A stretch of DNA of 64,000 bases from Hyphomicrobiales bacterium (GCA_024236415.1 JACKKN010000003.1:310001-374000), one strand, 5' to 3'; counted from the first letter of the stretch, positions 52,328 to 61,597 are shown. Numbers and translations are program-made. Notes: generated by a model not told the origin, from the letters alone.

Positions 52328-53197
52328 ATGGACCCCGACTACCTGCCCTTCCACCCCAACCCCGGCAAGCCGGCCTTCGTGCCGCCGCCGGGGGCCGTGG
52401 ACGCCCATTGCCACGTGTTCGGCCCCGCCGACCGGTTCCCCTACGCGCCCGAGCGCAAGTACACCCCCTGCGACGCGCCCAAGGAACGGCTGTTCGCCCT
52501 GCGCGACTTCCTGGGGTTCGAGCGCAACGTCATCGTCCAGGCGTCGTGCCACGGCCGCGACAACGCGGCCCTGGTGGACGCCCTGCGCACGGCCGGCGAA
52601 CGGGCGCGCGGCGTGGCCGTGGTCGGCCCCGACGTGACCGACGCGGCGCTGCGCGACATGGACGCCGCCGGCGTGCGCGCCGTGCGCTTCAACTTCGTCA
52701 AGCGCCTGGTGGACGCCACCCCGCGCGAGGTCTTCCTGGGCATCGCCAACCGCATCGCCGACCTGGGCTGGCACGTCGTCGTGTATTTCGAGGCGCCCGA
52801 CCTGGCCGACCTGATCCCGTTCCTGCGGCAACTGCCCACCACCATCGTGGTCGACCACATGGGCCGGCCCGACGTGTCCAAGGGGGTCGACCACCCGGAA
52901 TTCCGGCGGTTCATGGACCTGCTGGCCGACAACGACAACATCTGGACCAAGGTGAGTTGCCCCGAACGCCTGACCGTCGCCGGGCCCGACTACGGCGACG
53001 TGGTGCCCTTCGCCCGCCGGCTGGTGGAGAGCTTTCCCGACCGGGTGCTGTGGGGCACCGACTGGCCGCACCCGAACATGAAATCCCACATGCCCGACGA
53101 CGGCATGCTGGTGGACGTGATCCCACGGATCGCGACCACCGAGGACCGGCGGCGGGGGCTGCTGGTGGGAAATCCGACGCGGCTCTATTGGCCGTGA
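52328..53197 (+). CDS. ligI: 2-pyrone-4,6-dicarboxylate hydrolase (LigI)
   Basis: A 289-aa amidohydrolase-fold lactonase. H27-x-H29 in VDAHCHVFGP, HGRDN, VDHMGRPD and WGTDWPHPN are the LigI signature blocks. It opens the pyrone ring to 4-oxalomesaconate without a tightly bound metal, as known for the family. It starts 20 bp after galD. Confidence 0.93.
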   Translation: MDPDYLPFHPNPGKPAFVPPPGAVDAHCHVFGPADRFPYAPERKYTPCDAPKERLFALRDFLGFERNVIVQASCHGRDNAALVDALRTAGERARGVAVVGPDVTDAALRDMDAAGVRAVRFNFVKRLVDATPREVFLGIANRIADLGWHVVVYFEAPDLADLIPFLRQLPTTIVVDHMGRPDVSKGVDHPEFRRFMDLLADNDNIWTKVSCPERLTVAGPDYGDVVPFARRLVESFPDRVLWGTDWPHPNMKSHMPDDGMLVDVIPRIATTEDRRRGLLVGNPTRLYWP

Positions 53198-53222
53198 TCG
53201 CGAACAAACGGAGGGAACGACC

Positions 53223-53576
53223 ATGACAGACCGCGCAGCGGAGGAGCCGATCCCCGGCACCGTCCTGTTCGACGGCGAACAGGCCATGAAGGGCTATGCC
53301 CTGAACAAGATGTGCTACTCGTTCAACAGGCGCGAGAACCGCGAGGCCTTCCTGGCCGACGAAGAGGCCTACATGGACGCCTACGGCCTGAACGACCGGC
53401 AGAAGGAGGCCGTGCGCAGGCGGGTGGTGCTGGACCTGATCGCCGCCGGCGGCAACATCTACTACCTGGCCAAGTTCGCCGGCATGTTCGGCCTCAGCGT
53501 CCAGGACGTGGGCGCCCAGCAGACCGGCATGACGGTCGAGGCGTTCAAGGAAAAACTCGTACGGGCGGGGGACTGA
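53223..53576 (+). CDS. Second LigA-like dioxygenase alpha subunit
   Basis: A 117-aa paralogue of LigA with IPGTVLFDGEQAMKGYALNK and AAGGNIYYLAKFAGMFG. It lacks the C-terminal GGRPxxGNRxK tail present in the first LigA (47919), so the lid over the active site should differ. It has a GGAGGGAA site and sits 3 bp before the second ligB-like gene. Confidence 0.88.
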   Translation: MTDRAAEEPIPGTVLFDGEQAMKGYALNKMCYSFNRRENREAFLADEEAYMDAYGLNDRQKEAVRRRVVLDLIAAGGNIYYLAKFAGMFGLSVQDVGAQQTGMTVEAFKEKLVRAGD

Positions 53577-53579
53577 GCC

Positions 53580-54422
53580 ATGGCACGCATCGTCGGCGGA
53601 CTGACCACATCGCACATCCCGGCCATCGGCGGCGCCATCGCCGGCAAGATGTTCGAGGACCCGTACTGGAAGCCGTTCTTCGACGCCTATCCCAAGGCCC
53701 GGGAATGGCTGGACGAGGTCAGGCCCGACGTGGCCGTCGTCATCTACAACGACCACGGCCTGAACTTCTTCCTCGACAAGATGCCCACCTTTGCCATGGG
53801 CGCGGCGGCCGAGTACCGCAACGAGGACGAGGGCTGGGGCATCCCCACCATCGCGCCCTTCAAGGGCGATCCCAGGCTGTCGTGGCACCTGATCGACCGC
53901 CTGGTGAAGGACGAGTTCGACCTGGTCACCTGCCAGGAGATGGCGGTGGACCACGGCTTCACCGTGCCCATGCAGCTGTTCTGGCCCAACTACGCCGAGC
54001 TGGACATCCGCACGGTGCCCCTGTGCGTGAACACGGTGCAGCATCCGGTGCCCACCCCGGCGCGCTGCTTCAAGCTGGGCCGGGCCCTGGGCCGCGCCAT
54101 CGAGTCCTATCCCGAGGACCTGAAGGTGGTGGTCCTGGGCACCGGGGGCCTGTCGCACCAGTTGGACGGCCAGCGGGCGGGCTTCATCAACAAGGAGTTC
54201 GACCTGATGTGCATGGAGAAGATCGTCAGCGACCCCGAGGCCCTGACCCACTACTCCATCCACGACCTGGTGCGCCTGGCCGGGGCCCAGGGGACCGAGC
54301 TGATCATGTGGCTGGCCATGCGCGGCGCCCTGACCGGCACCGTCACCAAACGCCATGGCAACTACCACATCCCCATCTCCAACACCGGCGCCGGCCTGCT
54401 GGTGCTGGACAACGCCGCCTGA
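53580..54422 (+). CDS. Second LigB-like class III extradiol dioxygenase beta subunit
   Basis: A 280-aa paralogue of LigB that keeps the Fe ligands H12 (TSHIPAIGG), His in YNDHGLNFF and Glu in GTELIMWLAM, and the catalytic His in GGLSHQLDG. The segment around FWPNYAELDIRTVPLCVNTVQHPVPTP differs from the first LigB. The pair may favour another catechol acid, such as gallate or 3-O-methylgallate, or be an alternative protocatechuate enzyme. It is last in the plus-strand galB operon and is followed by a strong hairpin. Confidence 0.88.
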   Translation: MARIVGGLTTSHIPAIGGAIAGKMFEDPYWKPFFDAYPKAREWLDEVRPDVAVVIYNDHGLNFFLDKMPTFAMGAAAEYRNEDEGWGIPTIAPFKGDPRLSWHLIDRLVKDEFDLVTCQEMAVDHGFTVPMQLFWPNYAELDIRTVPLCVNTVQHPVPTPARCFKLGRALGRAIESYPEDLKVVVLGTGGLSHQLDGQRAGFINKEFDLMCMEKIVSDPEALTHYSIHDLVRLAGAQGTELIMWLAMRGALTGTVTKRHGNYHIPISNTGAGLLVLDNAA

Positions 54423-54478
54423 GTCTGGCGCCGGGATCGGGGGCTGCGCCGGCCCCGTCCTTTCTGCTATACCGCAAC

Positions 54479-54502
54479 GGCCCGTCCGGTCCCGGACGGG
54501 CC
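54479..54502. terminator. Strong GC hairpin after the galB-ligB2 operon
   Basis: GGCCCGTCCGG-TC-CCGGACGGGCC has 11-nt perfect arms (the tip would open in a real hairpin), 56 bp after the ligB2 stop and followed by GGTTTCG. It lacks a U tract, so it would be a weak intrinsic terminator or an mRNA-stabilising stem. The next gene starts 26 bp later. Confidence 0.45.
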
Positions 54503-54528
54503 GGTTTCGCCTGGCCGGGGAGGGCGGT

Positions 54529-55776
54529 TTGCAGGACTTCATCGTCGATCTGTTCGCCAGGCTGGCCGCCATCGGCGCCGATGGTGACGGCGGCTTCACC
54601 CGGCCGTCCTACGGCCCCGGCGAGCACGCGGCTCACGACCTGATGGCGGCCACGGCCCGGGGTCTGGGCCTGGAGGTGGCGACCGATGCCGCCGGCAACA
54701 CCTACATGACCCTGCCGGGCCGCGACCGGGCGGCGCCGCGCACGGTCCTGGGCTCGCACCTGGACACGGTGCCCCGGGGCGGCAACTACGACGGTGCCGC
54801 CGGGGTGGTGGCCGGCCTGGCCATGGCCGCGCACCTGCGCGACCGGGGCGCGGTGCCCGCAGCCGACCTGACGGTCATGGGAATCCGGGCCGAGGAAAGC
54901 GTCTGGTTCCCGGCCTCCTACATCGGCTCCCGCGCCGCCCTGGGGCGCCTGGCGCCGGCGGAGCTGGAAATCCGGCGCAGCGACACCGGCCGCACCCTGG
55001 CCGACCATATGGCCGAGGCCGGCTGCGACCCCGCCGCCCTGGCCGCCGGGCAGCGGTACCTGGACCCGGCCTCCGTCGCCGCCTACGTGGAGATCCACAT
55101 CGAGCAGGGGCCGGTGCTGGCGGCCGAGGGGCTGCCCGTGGGCGTGGTCACCGCCATCCGCGGCGGCCTGCGCCACCATCGCGCCGCCATCCTGGGCGAA
55201 TGGGCCCATTCGGGGGCCACGCCGCGGGCCCTGCGGCGCGACGCCGTGTTCGCCTTCGCCGACCTGCTGGCGGAGCTGGAGGCGGCCTGGGACCGGATGG
55301 AGGGCGCGGGGCGGGACCTGGTCCTGACCCTGGGCAAGGCGTCCACGGACCCGGCGGCGCACGCCTTCTCCAAGGTGCCGGGGCGGCTCGACTTCTGCCT
55401 CGACGCGCGCAGTACCGAGGACGCCGCGCTGGACGCCATGGGCGCCGAGATCGAGGCGGTCGCGCGATCGGTGGCCGCCGCCCGCGGGGTCGGGATCGAC
55501 CTGGGGCCGCGGTCGCGCAGCAAGCCCGCCACCATGGACCCGGCCCTGGTCGCGGCCCTGGCGGCGGCGGCCGGCCGGCTGCAAATCCCCCACCGCACCC
55601 TGCCCAGCGGCGCCGGCCACGACGCCGCCGCCTTCGCCCAGGCCGGGGTGCCGTCGGCCATGGTGTTCGTGCGCAACGACCACGGCAGCCACAACCCGGC
55701 CGAGGCCATGGACCCCGCCGACCTGGCCGCCGCCGCCCGGGTGGCCCTGGCGGCGTTGGTGCCGGGATCGGCCTAG
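54529..55776 (+). CDS. M20 family amidohydrolase (allantoate amidohydrolase / N-carbamoyl-L-amino acid hydrolase type)
   Basis: A 415-aa di-metal hydrolase. LGSHLDTVPRGGNYDGAAG provides His and Asp ligands, GIRAEESVWF the Glu, YVEIHIEQGP a further His, and PSGAGHDAAAF the C-terminal His. The length and motifs fit the AAH/HyuC group that releases ammonia or carbamate from ureido acids. The start is taken as TTG 54529, 5 nt after GGGAGG, because no ATG or GTG fits the conserved N-terminus. Its TAG stop shares a CTAG palindrome with the stop of the convergent DapA-like gene. Confidence 0.82.
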   Translation: MQDFIVDLFARLAAIGADGDGGFTRPSYGPGEHAAHDLMAATARGLGLEVATDAAGNTYMTLPGRDRAAPRTVLGSHLDTVPRGGNYDGAAGVVAGLAMAAHLRDRGAVPAADLTVMGIRAEESVWFPASYIGSRAALGRLAPAELEIRRSDTGRTLADHMAEAGCDPAALAAGQRYLDPASVAAYVEIHIEQGPVLAAEGLPVGVVTAIRGGLRHHRAAILGEWAHSGATPRALRRDAVFAFADLLAELEAAWDRMEGAGRDLVLTLGKASTDPAAHAFSKVPGRLDFCLDARSTEDAALDAMGAEIEAVARSVAAARGVGIDLGPRSRSKPATMDPALVAALAAAAGRLQIPHRTLPSGAGHDAAAFAQAGVPSAMVFVRNDHGSHNPAEAMDPADLAAAARVALAALVPGSA

Positions 55777-56678
55777 ATGCCGGGGAACTGGTAGCCCAGG
55801 ACCGCCAGCTTGGCGTCCAGCTCGCGCGCCACGGCCTCGGTCACCGGCACCATGGGCGGGCGCACGGTGGCCCAGCCGGGGTCGCCGGTCTTTAGGGCCA
55901 GGTAGGCCTTCATCAGCGGCACCATGGGGGCGGTGCCCTGCACGGTCTCGCGGATGCGGGTGATGGCCGCCTGGCGGTCGTCGGCGCCGTCGTCGCGCCA
56001 GGTGGCGTAGGACGCCGCGATCATGGGCACGTTCATGTTGGCGGTGGCCGTGATGCAGCCGGCGCCGCCGGCGCGCAGGGCGTCCAGCAGGAAGACCTCG
56101 GACCCGGGGAAGATCTCCATGTCCGGGTAGGCGGCCAACAGTGCCGCCGTGTTGGACCAGTCGCCCGAGCTGTCCTTAAGGCCCACCACCGTTCCGGGAT
56201 GGGCGCCGTGCAGGCGGCCCACCAGGTCCACCGAGTAGCCGACCTGGGCCACCGGCGGGATGTGGTACAGGTAGACCCGCAGGTCCGACGAGCCCACCCC
56301 CTGGATCAGGCCGTCGACGAAGGCGTAGATGCCGTCGTCGGACACTCCTTTGTAGTAGAACGGCGGCAGCAGCAGCACCCCGCCGCAGCCCAGGCTGACC
56401 GCGTGCCCGGTGGTGCGGATGGCCTCGGGCAGGGCGCAGGCGCCGGTGCCGGGCATCAGCCTGGCCGCCGGGATGCCCGAGCCGATCAGGACCTCCAGCA
56501 GGCCCATGCGCTCCTCGGCGCTCAGGGAGTTGGCCTCGCTGGTGGTGCCGAACACGGCCAGGCCGCCGGCGCCCTGGTCCAGGATGGCCCGGCACAGGGC
56601 GGCGAACTTCTCGGCGTCCGGTTTCAGGTTGGCCTTGAAGGGGGTCAGCACGGGCACGAGTACGCCTTGGAACGACAT
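55773..56678 (-). CDS. Dihydrodipicolinate synthase/N-acetylneuraminate lyase family protein
   Basis: A 301-aa Schiff-base aldolase. FGTTSEANSLSAEER carries the GTTGE-like 2-oxoacid site, YLYHIPP the catalytic tyrosine, and VVGLKDSSGDW the Schiff-base lysine. It is not the lysine-biosynthesis DapA by motif wording. A 2-oxoacid lyase or dehydratase role (for example 4-hydroxy-2-oxoglutarate aldolase) is likely, substrate unknown. AAGGAG precedes ATG 56678. Confidence 0.85.
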   Translation of the reverse strand: MSFQGVLVPVLTPFKANLKPDAEKFAALCRAILDQGAGGLAVFGTTSEANSLSAEERMGLLEVLIGSGIPAARLMPGTGACALPEAIRTTGHAVSLGCGGVLLLPPFYYKGVSDDGIYAFVDGLIQGVGSSDLRVYLYHIPPVAQVGYSVDLVGRLHGAHPGTVVGLKDSSGDWSNTAALLAAYPDMEIFPGSEVFLLDALRAGGAGCITATANMNVPMIAASYATWRDDGADDRQAAITRIRETVQGTAPMVPLMKAYLALKTGDPGWATVRPPMVPVTEAVARELDAKLAVLGYQFPGI

Positions 56679-56728
56679 GGGGGCTCCTTCTGGTGTGTTG
56701 GGCTGTTGTTGGTCGGGATTGCGGGCCG

Positions 56729-57760
56729 TCAGGCGGTGGGGTCGTGGCCCACCTGGACCACCAGCTTGCCGAAGTTGCGGCCCTTCAGCAGGCCCATGAA
56801 GGCCTCGGGCGCGTTCTCCAGGCCCTGCACCACGTCCTCGCGGTAGGCGACCTTGCCCTCGCGCAGCCAGCCGGCGATCTCGCCCAGGGCCTGGGGCCAC
56901 TGGTCCAGGAAGTCGCTGACGATGAATCCGCGCAGGGTCAGGCGCTTGGTCAGCACGTCGCGCATCATCAGCGGGATCTTGTTTGGCCCGGGCGGCAGCT
57001 CGGTCATGTTGTAGCCGGCGATCAGGCCGCACACGGGCACCCGGGCGAAGGGGTTCAGCAGGGGCATCACCGTTTCCCATACGGCGCCGCCCACGTTCTC
57101 GAAGTAGACGTCGATGCCGTCGGGGCAGGCCTTACCCAGCGCGGTGCGGAAGCCGGGATCGCGGTGGCTGACGCAGGCGTCGAAGCCCAGCACGTCGACC
57201 ACGTGGGCGCACTTCTCGGGCGACCCGGCGATGCCGACGGCGCGGCAGCCCTTGATCTTGGCGATCTGCCCCACCATGCCGCCCACGGGGCCCGAGGCGG
57301 CGGCCACCACCACGGTCTCGCCGGCCTGGGGCCGGCCGATGTTCATCAGCCCGGTATGGGCGGTGACGCCCGGCATCCCCAGGACGCCGAGCGCGGTGGA
57401 CAGCGGCGCCTGGGCCGGGTCCAGCTTGCGCATGGCGGCGCCGTTGTCGACGGCGAATTCGGTCCACCCGGTCATGCCGGCCACGAAGTCGCCGCCCTTG
57501 AAGGCGGGGTTGTTGGACTTGACCACCTGGCTGACCGTGCCGCCCACCATGGTGGCACCCACGGCCACCGGATCGGCGTAGGACTTGGCCTCGCTCATGC
57601 GCCCGCGCATGTAGGGGTCCAGCGACAGGTAGATGGTGCGGCACAGCAGCTCGCCCGCGCCCGGCTCGGGCACCGGTTCCTCGCGCAGGGCGAAGTTGGC
57701 GGCGGTGGGCTCGCCCACGGGGCGGTCGGCCAGGACGATCCGGCGATAGGTGTCGGTCAT
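56729..57760 (-). CDS. NADP-dependent MDR oxidoreductase (curcumin reductase/leukotriene B4 dehydrogenase type)
   Basis: A 343-aa zinc-free medium-chain dehydrogenase/reductase. SLDPYMRGRMSEAKSY and VAAASGPVGGMVGQIAKIKG (nucleotide loop) are diagnostic, as are VYFENVGGAVWE and YREDVVQGLENAPEAFMGLL. It reduces alpha,beta-unsaturated ketones or aldehydes. It follows the acyl-CoA dehydrogenase gene by 11 bp and is probably co-transcribed. Confidence 0.9.
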   Translation of the reverse strand: MTDTYRRIVLADRPVGEPTAANFALREEPVPEPGAGELLCRTIYLSLDPYMRGRMSEAKSYADPVAVGATMVGGTVSQVVKSNNPAFKGGDFVAGMTGWTEFAVDNGAAMRKLDPAQAPLSTALGVLGMPGVTAHTGLMNIGRPQAGETVVVAAASGPVGGMVGQIAKIKGCRAVGIAGSPEKCAHVVDVLGFDACVSHRDPGFRTALGKACPDGIDVYFENVGGAVWETVMPLLNPFARVPVCGLIAGYNMTELPPGPNKIPLMMRDVLTKRLTLRGFIVSDFLDQWPQALGEIAGWLREGKVAYREDVVQGLENAPEAFMGLLKGRNFGKLVVQVGHDPTA

Positions 57761-57771
57761 GGTGTGCTCCC

Positions 57772-59577
57772 TCAGAACCAGGCGTCTTGCATGTCCAGGC
57801 AGGTGCGGTCCAGGGCCTTCAGCACCCCGGTCCAGGCGGCGATGCGCGGCATCTCCCAGCGGAAATAGTAGTCGCAGGCGGCGCGCTTGCCGGCATAGAA
57901 ATCGGCGTCGCCCCCCATCCCCGGGCCCTCCGCCGGCGGGGCGGCCGCGGCGACCAGGGCCATGCGCAGCCAGATCCAACCCACCACCAGGTGGCCCATG
58001 GCCTCCAGGTACGGCGTGGCGTTGGCCAGGAACAGGGTCGCGTCCTGGCCGGCGACCGAGGTCAGGGTCGACGTGGTCCCGCGCAGGTCGTCGAGCGCCG
58101 CGTCCAGGGCCGCGCCGTGGTCGCCCAGCCCGGCGTCGCGGGCCGCGGCGGCGGTGGCGGCGATCTCGCCGAACAGGGCCTCGACCGCGGCGCCGCGGGC
58201 CATGGGCACCTTGCGGCCCAGCAGGTCCATGGCCTGGATGCCGTGGGTGCCCTCGTGGATGGGGTTCAGGCGGTTGTCGCGGTAGATGCGCTCGACCGGG
58301 TATTCGCGGGTGTAGCCGTAACCGCCGTGGACCTGGATCGCCAGCGAGTTGGCCTCCAGGCACCATTGCGACGGCCATGACTTGACGATGGGGGTCAGGA
58401 TGTCCAGCAGCAGCTTGGCGCGCATGCGCTCGGCATCCGTGGGCGCGGTCTTCTCGTCGTCCACCAGCCGGGCGGCGTACAGGCACAGGGCCACGCCCCC
58501 CTCGGCATAGGCCTTCTGCGCCAGCAGCATGCGGCGCACGTCGGCGTGCGCGATGATGGGCACGGGCTTGGAAGCGGGGTCCTTGGCGTGGGGCGGCCGG
58601 CCCTGGGGCCGGTTGCGGGCGTAGTCCAGGGCGTGCAGGTACCCGGTGCAGCCCAGCACGGCGGCGCCCAGGCCGACCCCCACCCGGGCCTCGTTCATCA
58701 TGTGGAACATGTAGCTGAGCCCCTGGTGCGGCTCGCCCAGCAGCTCGGCGTGGCAGTCGTCGCGCTCGCCGAAGTTCAGCATGGTCGAGGTGGCGCCGCG
58801 GTAGCCCATCTTGTGGATCAGGCCGGCCAGGGCCACGTCGTTGCGCGGGCCCAGGGAGCCGTCGGCGGCGACCCGGAACTTGGGCACGATGAAAAGCGAG
58901 ATGCCCTTGACCCCCGCCGGCGCGCCCTTCAGGCGGCCCAGCACCAGGTGGACGATGTTGTCGGACAGCTCGTGGTCGCCGGCCGAGATGAAGATCTTGC
59001 TGCCGGCCAGGCGGTAGGTGCCGTCGCCGGCCGGGGTCGCCGTGGTGCGCAGGTCGGCCAGGGACGAGCCGGCCTGGGGCTCGGTCAGGGCCATGGTGCC
59101 GAAGAAGCGCCCCTCCAGCATGGGGATCAGGTAGCGGCGCTTCTGCTCCTCGCTGGCGAAGGCGGCCAGCAGGTTGCCGGCGGCGTTGGTCAGGAAGGGG
59201 TAGGCGACGGTGCCCACGTTGGCGGCGGTGAACACCCCGGAACAGGCCTGGGCCACCACGTAGGGAAGCTGCATGCCGCCCAGGTCGAAGTCGTGGATGG
59301 CGGCCGGGAAGCCGGCCTCGATGTAGGCGTCCAGGGCCTCGCGCACCTCGGGGATGACGTGCACCCGGGTGCCGTCGAAGGTCGGCTCCTGCTCGTCGTT
59401 CTTCTGGGCGTGGGGGGCGAAGTGGTCCTCGGCGATGGCGTAGGCCGTGTCCAGCGTGGCGTCGAAGGTGCCGCGCGTGTGGTCGGCGTACCGTTCGCGC
59501 GCGGTCAGGCCGTCGACGCCCAGCAGCTCGTACAGCACGAAGTCCAGGTCGCGCCGGTTGATCAGCTTGGAGGTCAT
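57772..59577 (-). CDS. Acyl-CoA dehydrogenase with N- and C-terminal extensions (DmdC-like class)
   Basis: A 601-aa flavoprotein of the long acyl-CoA dehydrogenase class, which has an extra N-terminal helix and a C-terminal domain of about 130 residues. LTEPQAGSSLADLRTTA and VHGGYGYTREYPVERIYRDNR are the FAD/substrate motifs. This class includes 3-methylmercaptopropionyl-CoA dehydrogenase (DmdC) and several uncharacterised members. Substrate is open; neighbours (MDR reductase, feruloyl-CoA synthetase-like) suggest aryl-alkyl acids. Confidence 0.88.
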   Translation of the reverse strand: MTSKLINRRDLDFVLYELLGVDGLTARERYADHTRGTFDATLDTAYAIAEDHFAPHAQKNDEQEPTFDGTRVHVIPEVREALDAYIEAGFPAAIHDFDLGGMQLPYVVAQACSGVFTAANVGTVAYPFLTNAAGNLLAAFASEEQKRRYLIPMLEGRFFGTMALTEPQAGSSLADLRTTATPAGDGTYRLAGSKIFISAGDHELSDNIVHLVLGRLKGAPAGVKGISLFIVPKFRVAADGSLGPRNDVALAGLIHKMGYRGATSTMLNFGERDDCHAELLGEPHQGLSYMFHMMNEARVGVGLGAAVLGCTGYLHALDYARNRPQGRPPHAKDPASKPVPIIAHADVRRMLLAQKAYAEGGVALCLYAARLVDDEKTAPTDAERMRAKLLLDILTPIVKSWPSQWCLEANSLAIQVHGGYGYTREYPVERIYRDNRLNPIHEGTHGIQAMDLLGRKVPMARGAAVEALFGEIAATAAAARDAGLGDHGAALDAALDDLRGTTSTLTSVAGQDATLFLANATPYLEAMGHLVVGWIWLRMALVAAAAPPAEGPGMGGDADFYAGKRAACDYYFRWEMPRIAAWTGVLKALDRTCLDMQDAWF

Positions 59578-59737
59578 GCCGCTCGTCCCCTTGTCCCGCC
59601 CCTTCCCCTCGGAGCATCGGGGGGACTATAGGCCAAGGCCCCCGCCGCCGCCACGATTCCCTGGCCCCGGCCCGGCTTGACGCGGGGCCCTTTTCGACCC
59701 ATCGTCAGAAAAAAAAGACCAAAAGACGGGAGGCTCC

Positions 59738-61597
59738 ATGGACCACCATTCCGTGCCGTTCCTCAAGCTGGAGCGGCCCGCCCCGGCCGCGCGCGTCACC
59801 CGGCGCGACGACGGCGTGCAGATCGTCGAATGCCCGCGCGCCCTGGGGCCCGTCGCCCGGCACCTGCTGGAGTTCCTGGACCGTGCCGCCGCCGCGCATC
59901 CGGACCGGGTGTTCCTGGCCCAGCGCGGCCCCGGGGACGGTCCGGGCGGCGGCGCCTGGATCGAGCTGACCTACGCCCGCGCCGCGGCGCAGACCGACGC
60001 CGTGGCCCAGGCCCTGCTGGACCGCGGGCTGGCCGGCGAGCGGATCATGATCCTGTCCGAGAACAGCCTGGAGCATGCCCTGCTGATGCTGGGCGCCATG
60101 CGCATGGGCGCCGTGGCGGTGCCGGTGTCGCCGGCCTATTCGCTGCTCAGCACCGACCTGGCCAAGCTGCGGTCGATCCACGCCCGGGTGGCGCCGCGCC
60201 TGGTGTTCGCCCAGAACGGCCGCATGTACGGCCGCGCCCTGGCCGCCCTGCCCCTTGACGGGGCCGAGGTGGTCTGCGCCGCGGCGCCGCCCGAGGGCAT
60301 GGCGGTGACCGACTTCGCCGCCCTGCTGGCCCCGACCCCCGGCCCCGGCGTTGCCGCCGCCTACGCCGCCCAGGACGGCGACACCATGGCCAAGATCCTG
60401 TTCACCTCGGGCTCCACCGGCGAGCCCAAGGGGGTGATCAACACCCAGCGCATGCTGTGCGCCGTGCCGGCCATGCGCGACAACATGTCCGAGCCGCCCG
60501 ACCCGGCGCGGCCGGCGGTGGTCCTGGACTGGCTGCCCTGGCACCACACCTATGGCGGCAACGTCGTGTTCGACACCGTGATGTCCCAGGGCGGGACGCT
60601 GTACATCGACGGCGGCCGGCCGACCCCCGAGCTGTTCGCCGCCACCATCGCCAACCTGCGCGACGTGGCGCCCACCACCTTCAGCTCGGTGCCCGCGGCC
60701 TACGCCATGCTGGCGCCGGTGCTGGAGAAGGACGAGGCCCTGTGCCGCCACTTCTTCAGCCGCTTGCGCTCGCTCACCTACGGCGGCGCGGCCCTGCCCC
60801 AGGACCTGTTCGACCGCGTCCAGGCCCTGGCCGTGCGCACCATCGGCCGGCGCATCAATTTCAGCACCGGCCACGGCGCCACCGAGACCGGCGGCTTCGA
60901 GATGGGGGTCCACTGGGAAAGCGACGTCACCGGCCAGCTCGGCCTGCCGGCGCCGGCGACGGTGCTGAAGCTGGTGCCCGTGGCCGACAAGTTCGAGGTC
61001 CGCTTCAAGGGGCCGGGGGTGATGCCCGGCTACTACGCGGACCCCGCGCGCACCGCCGCCGCCTTCGACGAGGAGGGATTCTTCAAGCTGGGCGACGCCG
61101 TGCGCTGGGTCGACCCCGACGACCCGGCCCAGGGCCTGGCCTTCGCCGGCCGGGTGGCCGAGGACTTCAAGCTGGCCACCGGCACCTGGGTCCACGCCGG
61201 GGCCCTGCGCGTGACCCTGCTGGCCAGCCTGTCGCCCCTGGTGCAGGACCTGCTGCTGACCGGCGACGGGTACCTGGGCGCGCTGGCCTGGCCCAACCCG
61301 GCGGCCCTCAGGGCCCTGTGCCCCGACCTGCCGGCCGACGCCCCGCCCGCGGCCCTGCTGGCCCACGAAAATGTGGCCGCGGCCCTGGGCGAGGCCCTGC
61401 GCCGCCACAACGCCGCCCACGACCATTCCAGCACCCGGGTCGAGCGCATCCTGCTGATGGCCGAGCCGCCCTCCATCGACGCCGGCGAGATCACCGACAA
61501 GCGCTACGTCAACCAGCGCGCGGCCCTGGAGCGGCGGGCCGACCTGGTGGCGAAGCTGTTCGCCGAGCCGCCGGGGGAGGGGGTGGTGGTGGCCTGA
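59738..61597 (+). CDS. AMP-binding enzyme, feruloyl-CoA synthetase-like
   Basis: A 619-aa acyl-CoA ligase. The ATP loop is LFTSGSTGEPKGVIN, the adenylation motif NFSTGHGATETGGFE, and the hinge region FAGRVAEDFKLATGTWVH, a wording typical of the feruloyl-CoA synthase group of alphaproteobacteria (DFKLxTGTWV). It would activate ferulate or a related hydroxycinnamate, which leads through vanillate to protocatechuate, the substrate of the lig genes here. GGGAGG precedes ATG 59738, and a run of eight A residues lies 30 bp upstream. No adjacent hydratase-lyase gene is present. Confidence 0.82.
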   Translation: MDHHSVPFLKLERPAPAARVTRRDDGVQIVECPRALGPVARHLLEFLDRAAAAHPDRVFLAQRGPGDGPGGGAWIELTYARAAAQTDAVAQALLDRGLAGERIMILSENSLEHALLMLGAMRMGAVAVPVSPAYSLLSTDLAKLRSIHARVAPRLVFAQNGRMYGRALAALPLDGAEVVCAAAPPEGMAVTDFAALLAPTPGPGVAAAYAAQDGDTMAKILFTSGSTGEPKGVINTQRMLCAVPAMRDNMSEPPDPARPAVVLDWLPWHHTYGGNVVFDTVMSQGGTLYIDGGRPTPELFAATIANLRDVAPTTFSSVPAAYAMLAPVLEKDEALCRHFFSRLRSLTYGGAALPQDLFDRVQALAVRTIGRRINFSTGHGATETGGFEMGVHWESDVTGQLGLPAPATVLKLVPVADKFEVRFKGPGVMPGYYADPARTAAAFDEEGFFKLGDAVRWVDPDDPAQGLAFAGRVAEDFKLATGTWVHAGALRVTLLASLSPLVQDLLLTGDGYLGALAWPNPAALRALCPDLPADAPPAALLAHENVAAALGEALRRHNAAHDHSSTRVERILLMAEPPSIDAGEITDKRYVNQRAALERRADLVAKLFAEPPGEGVVVA

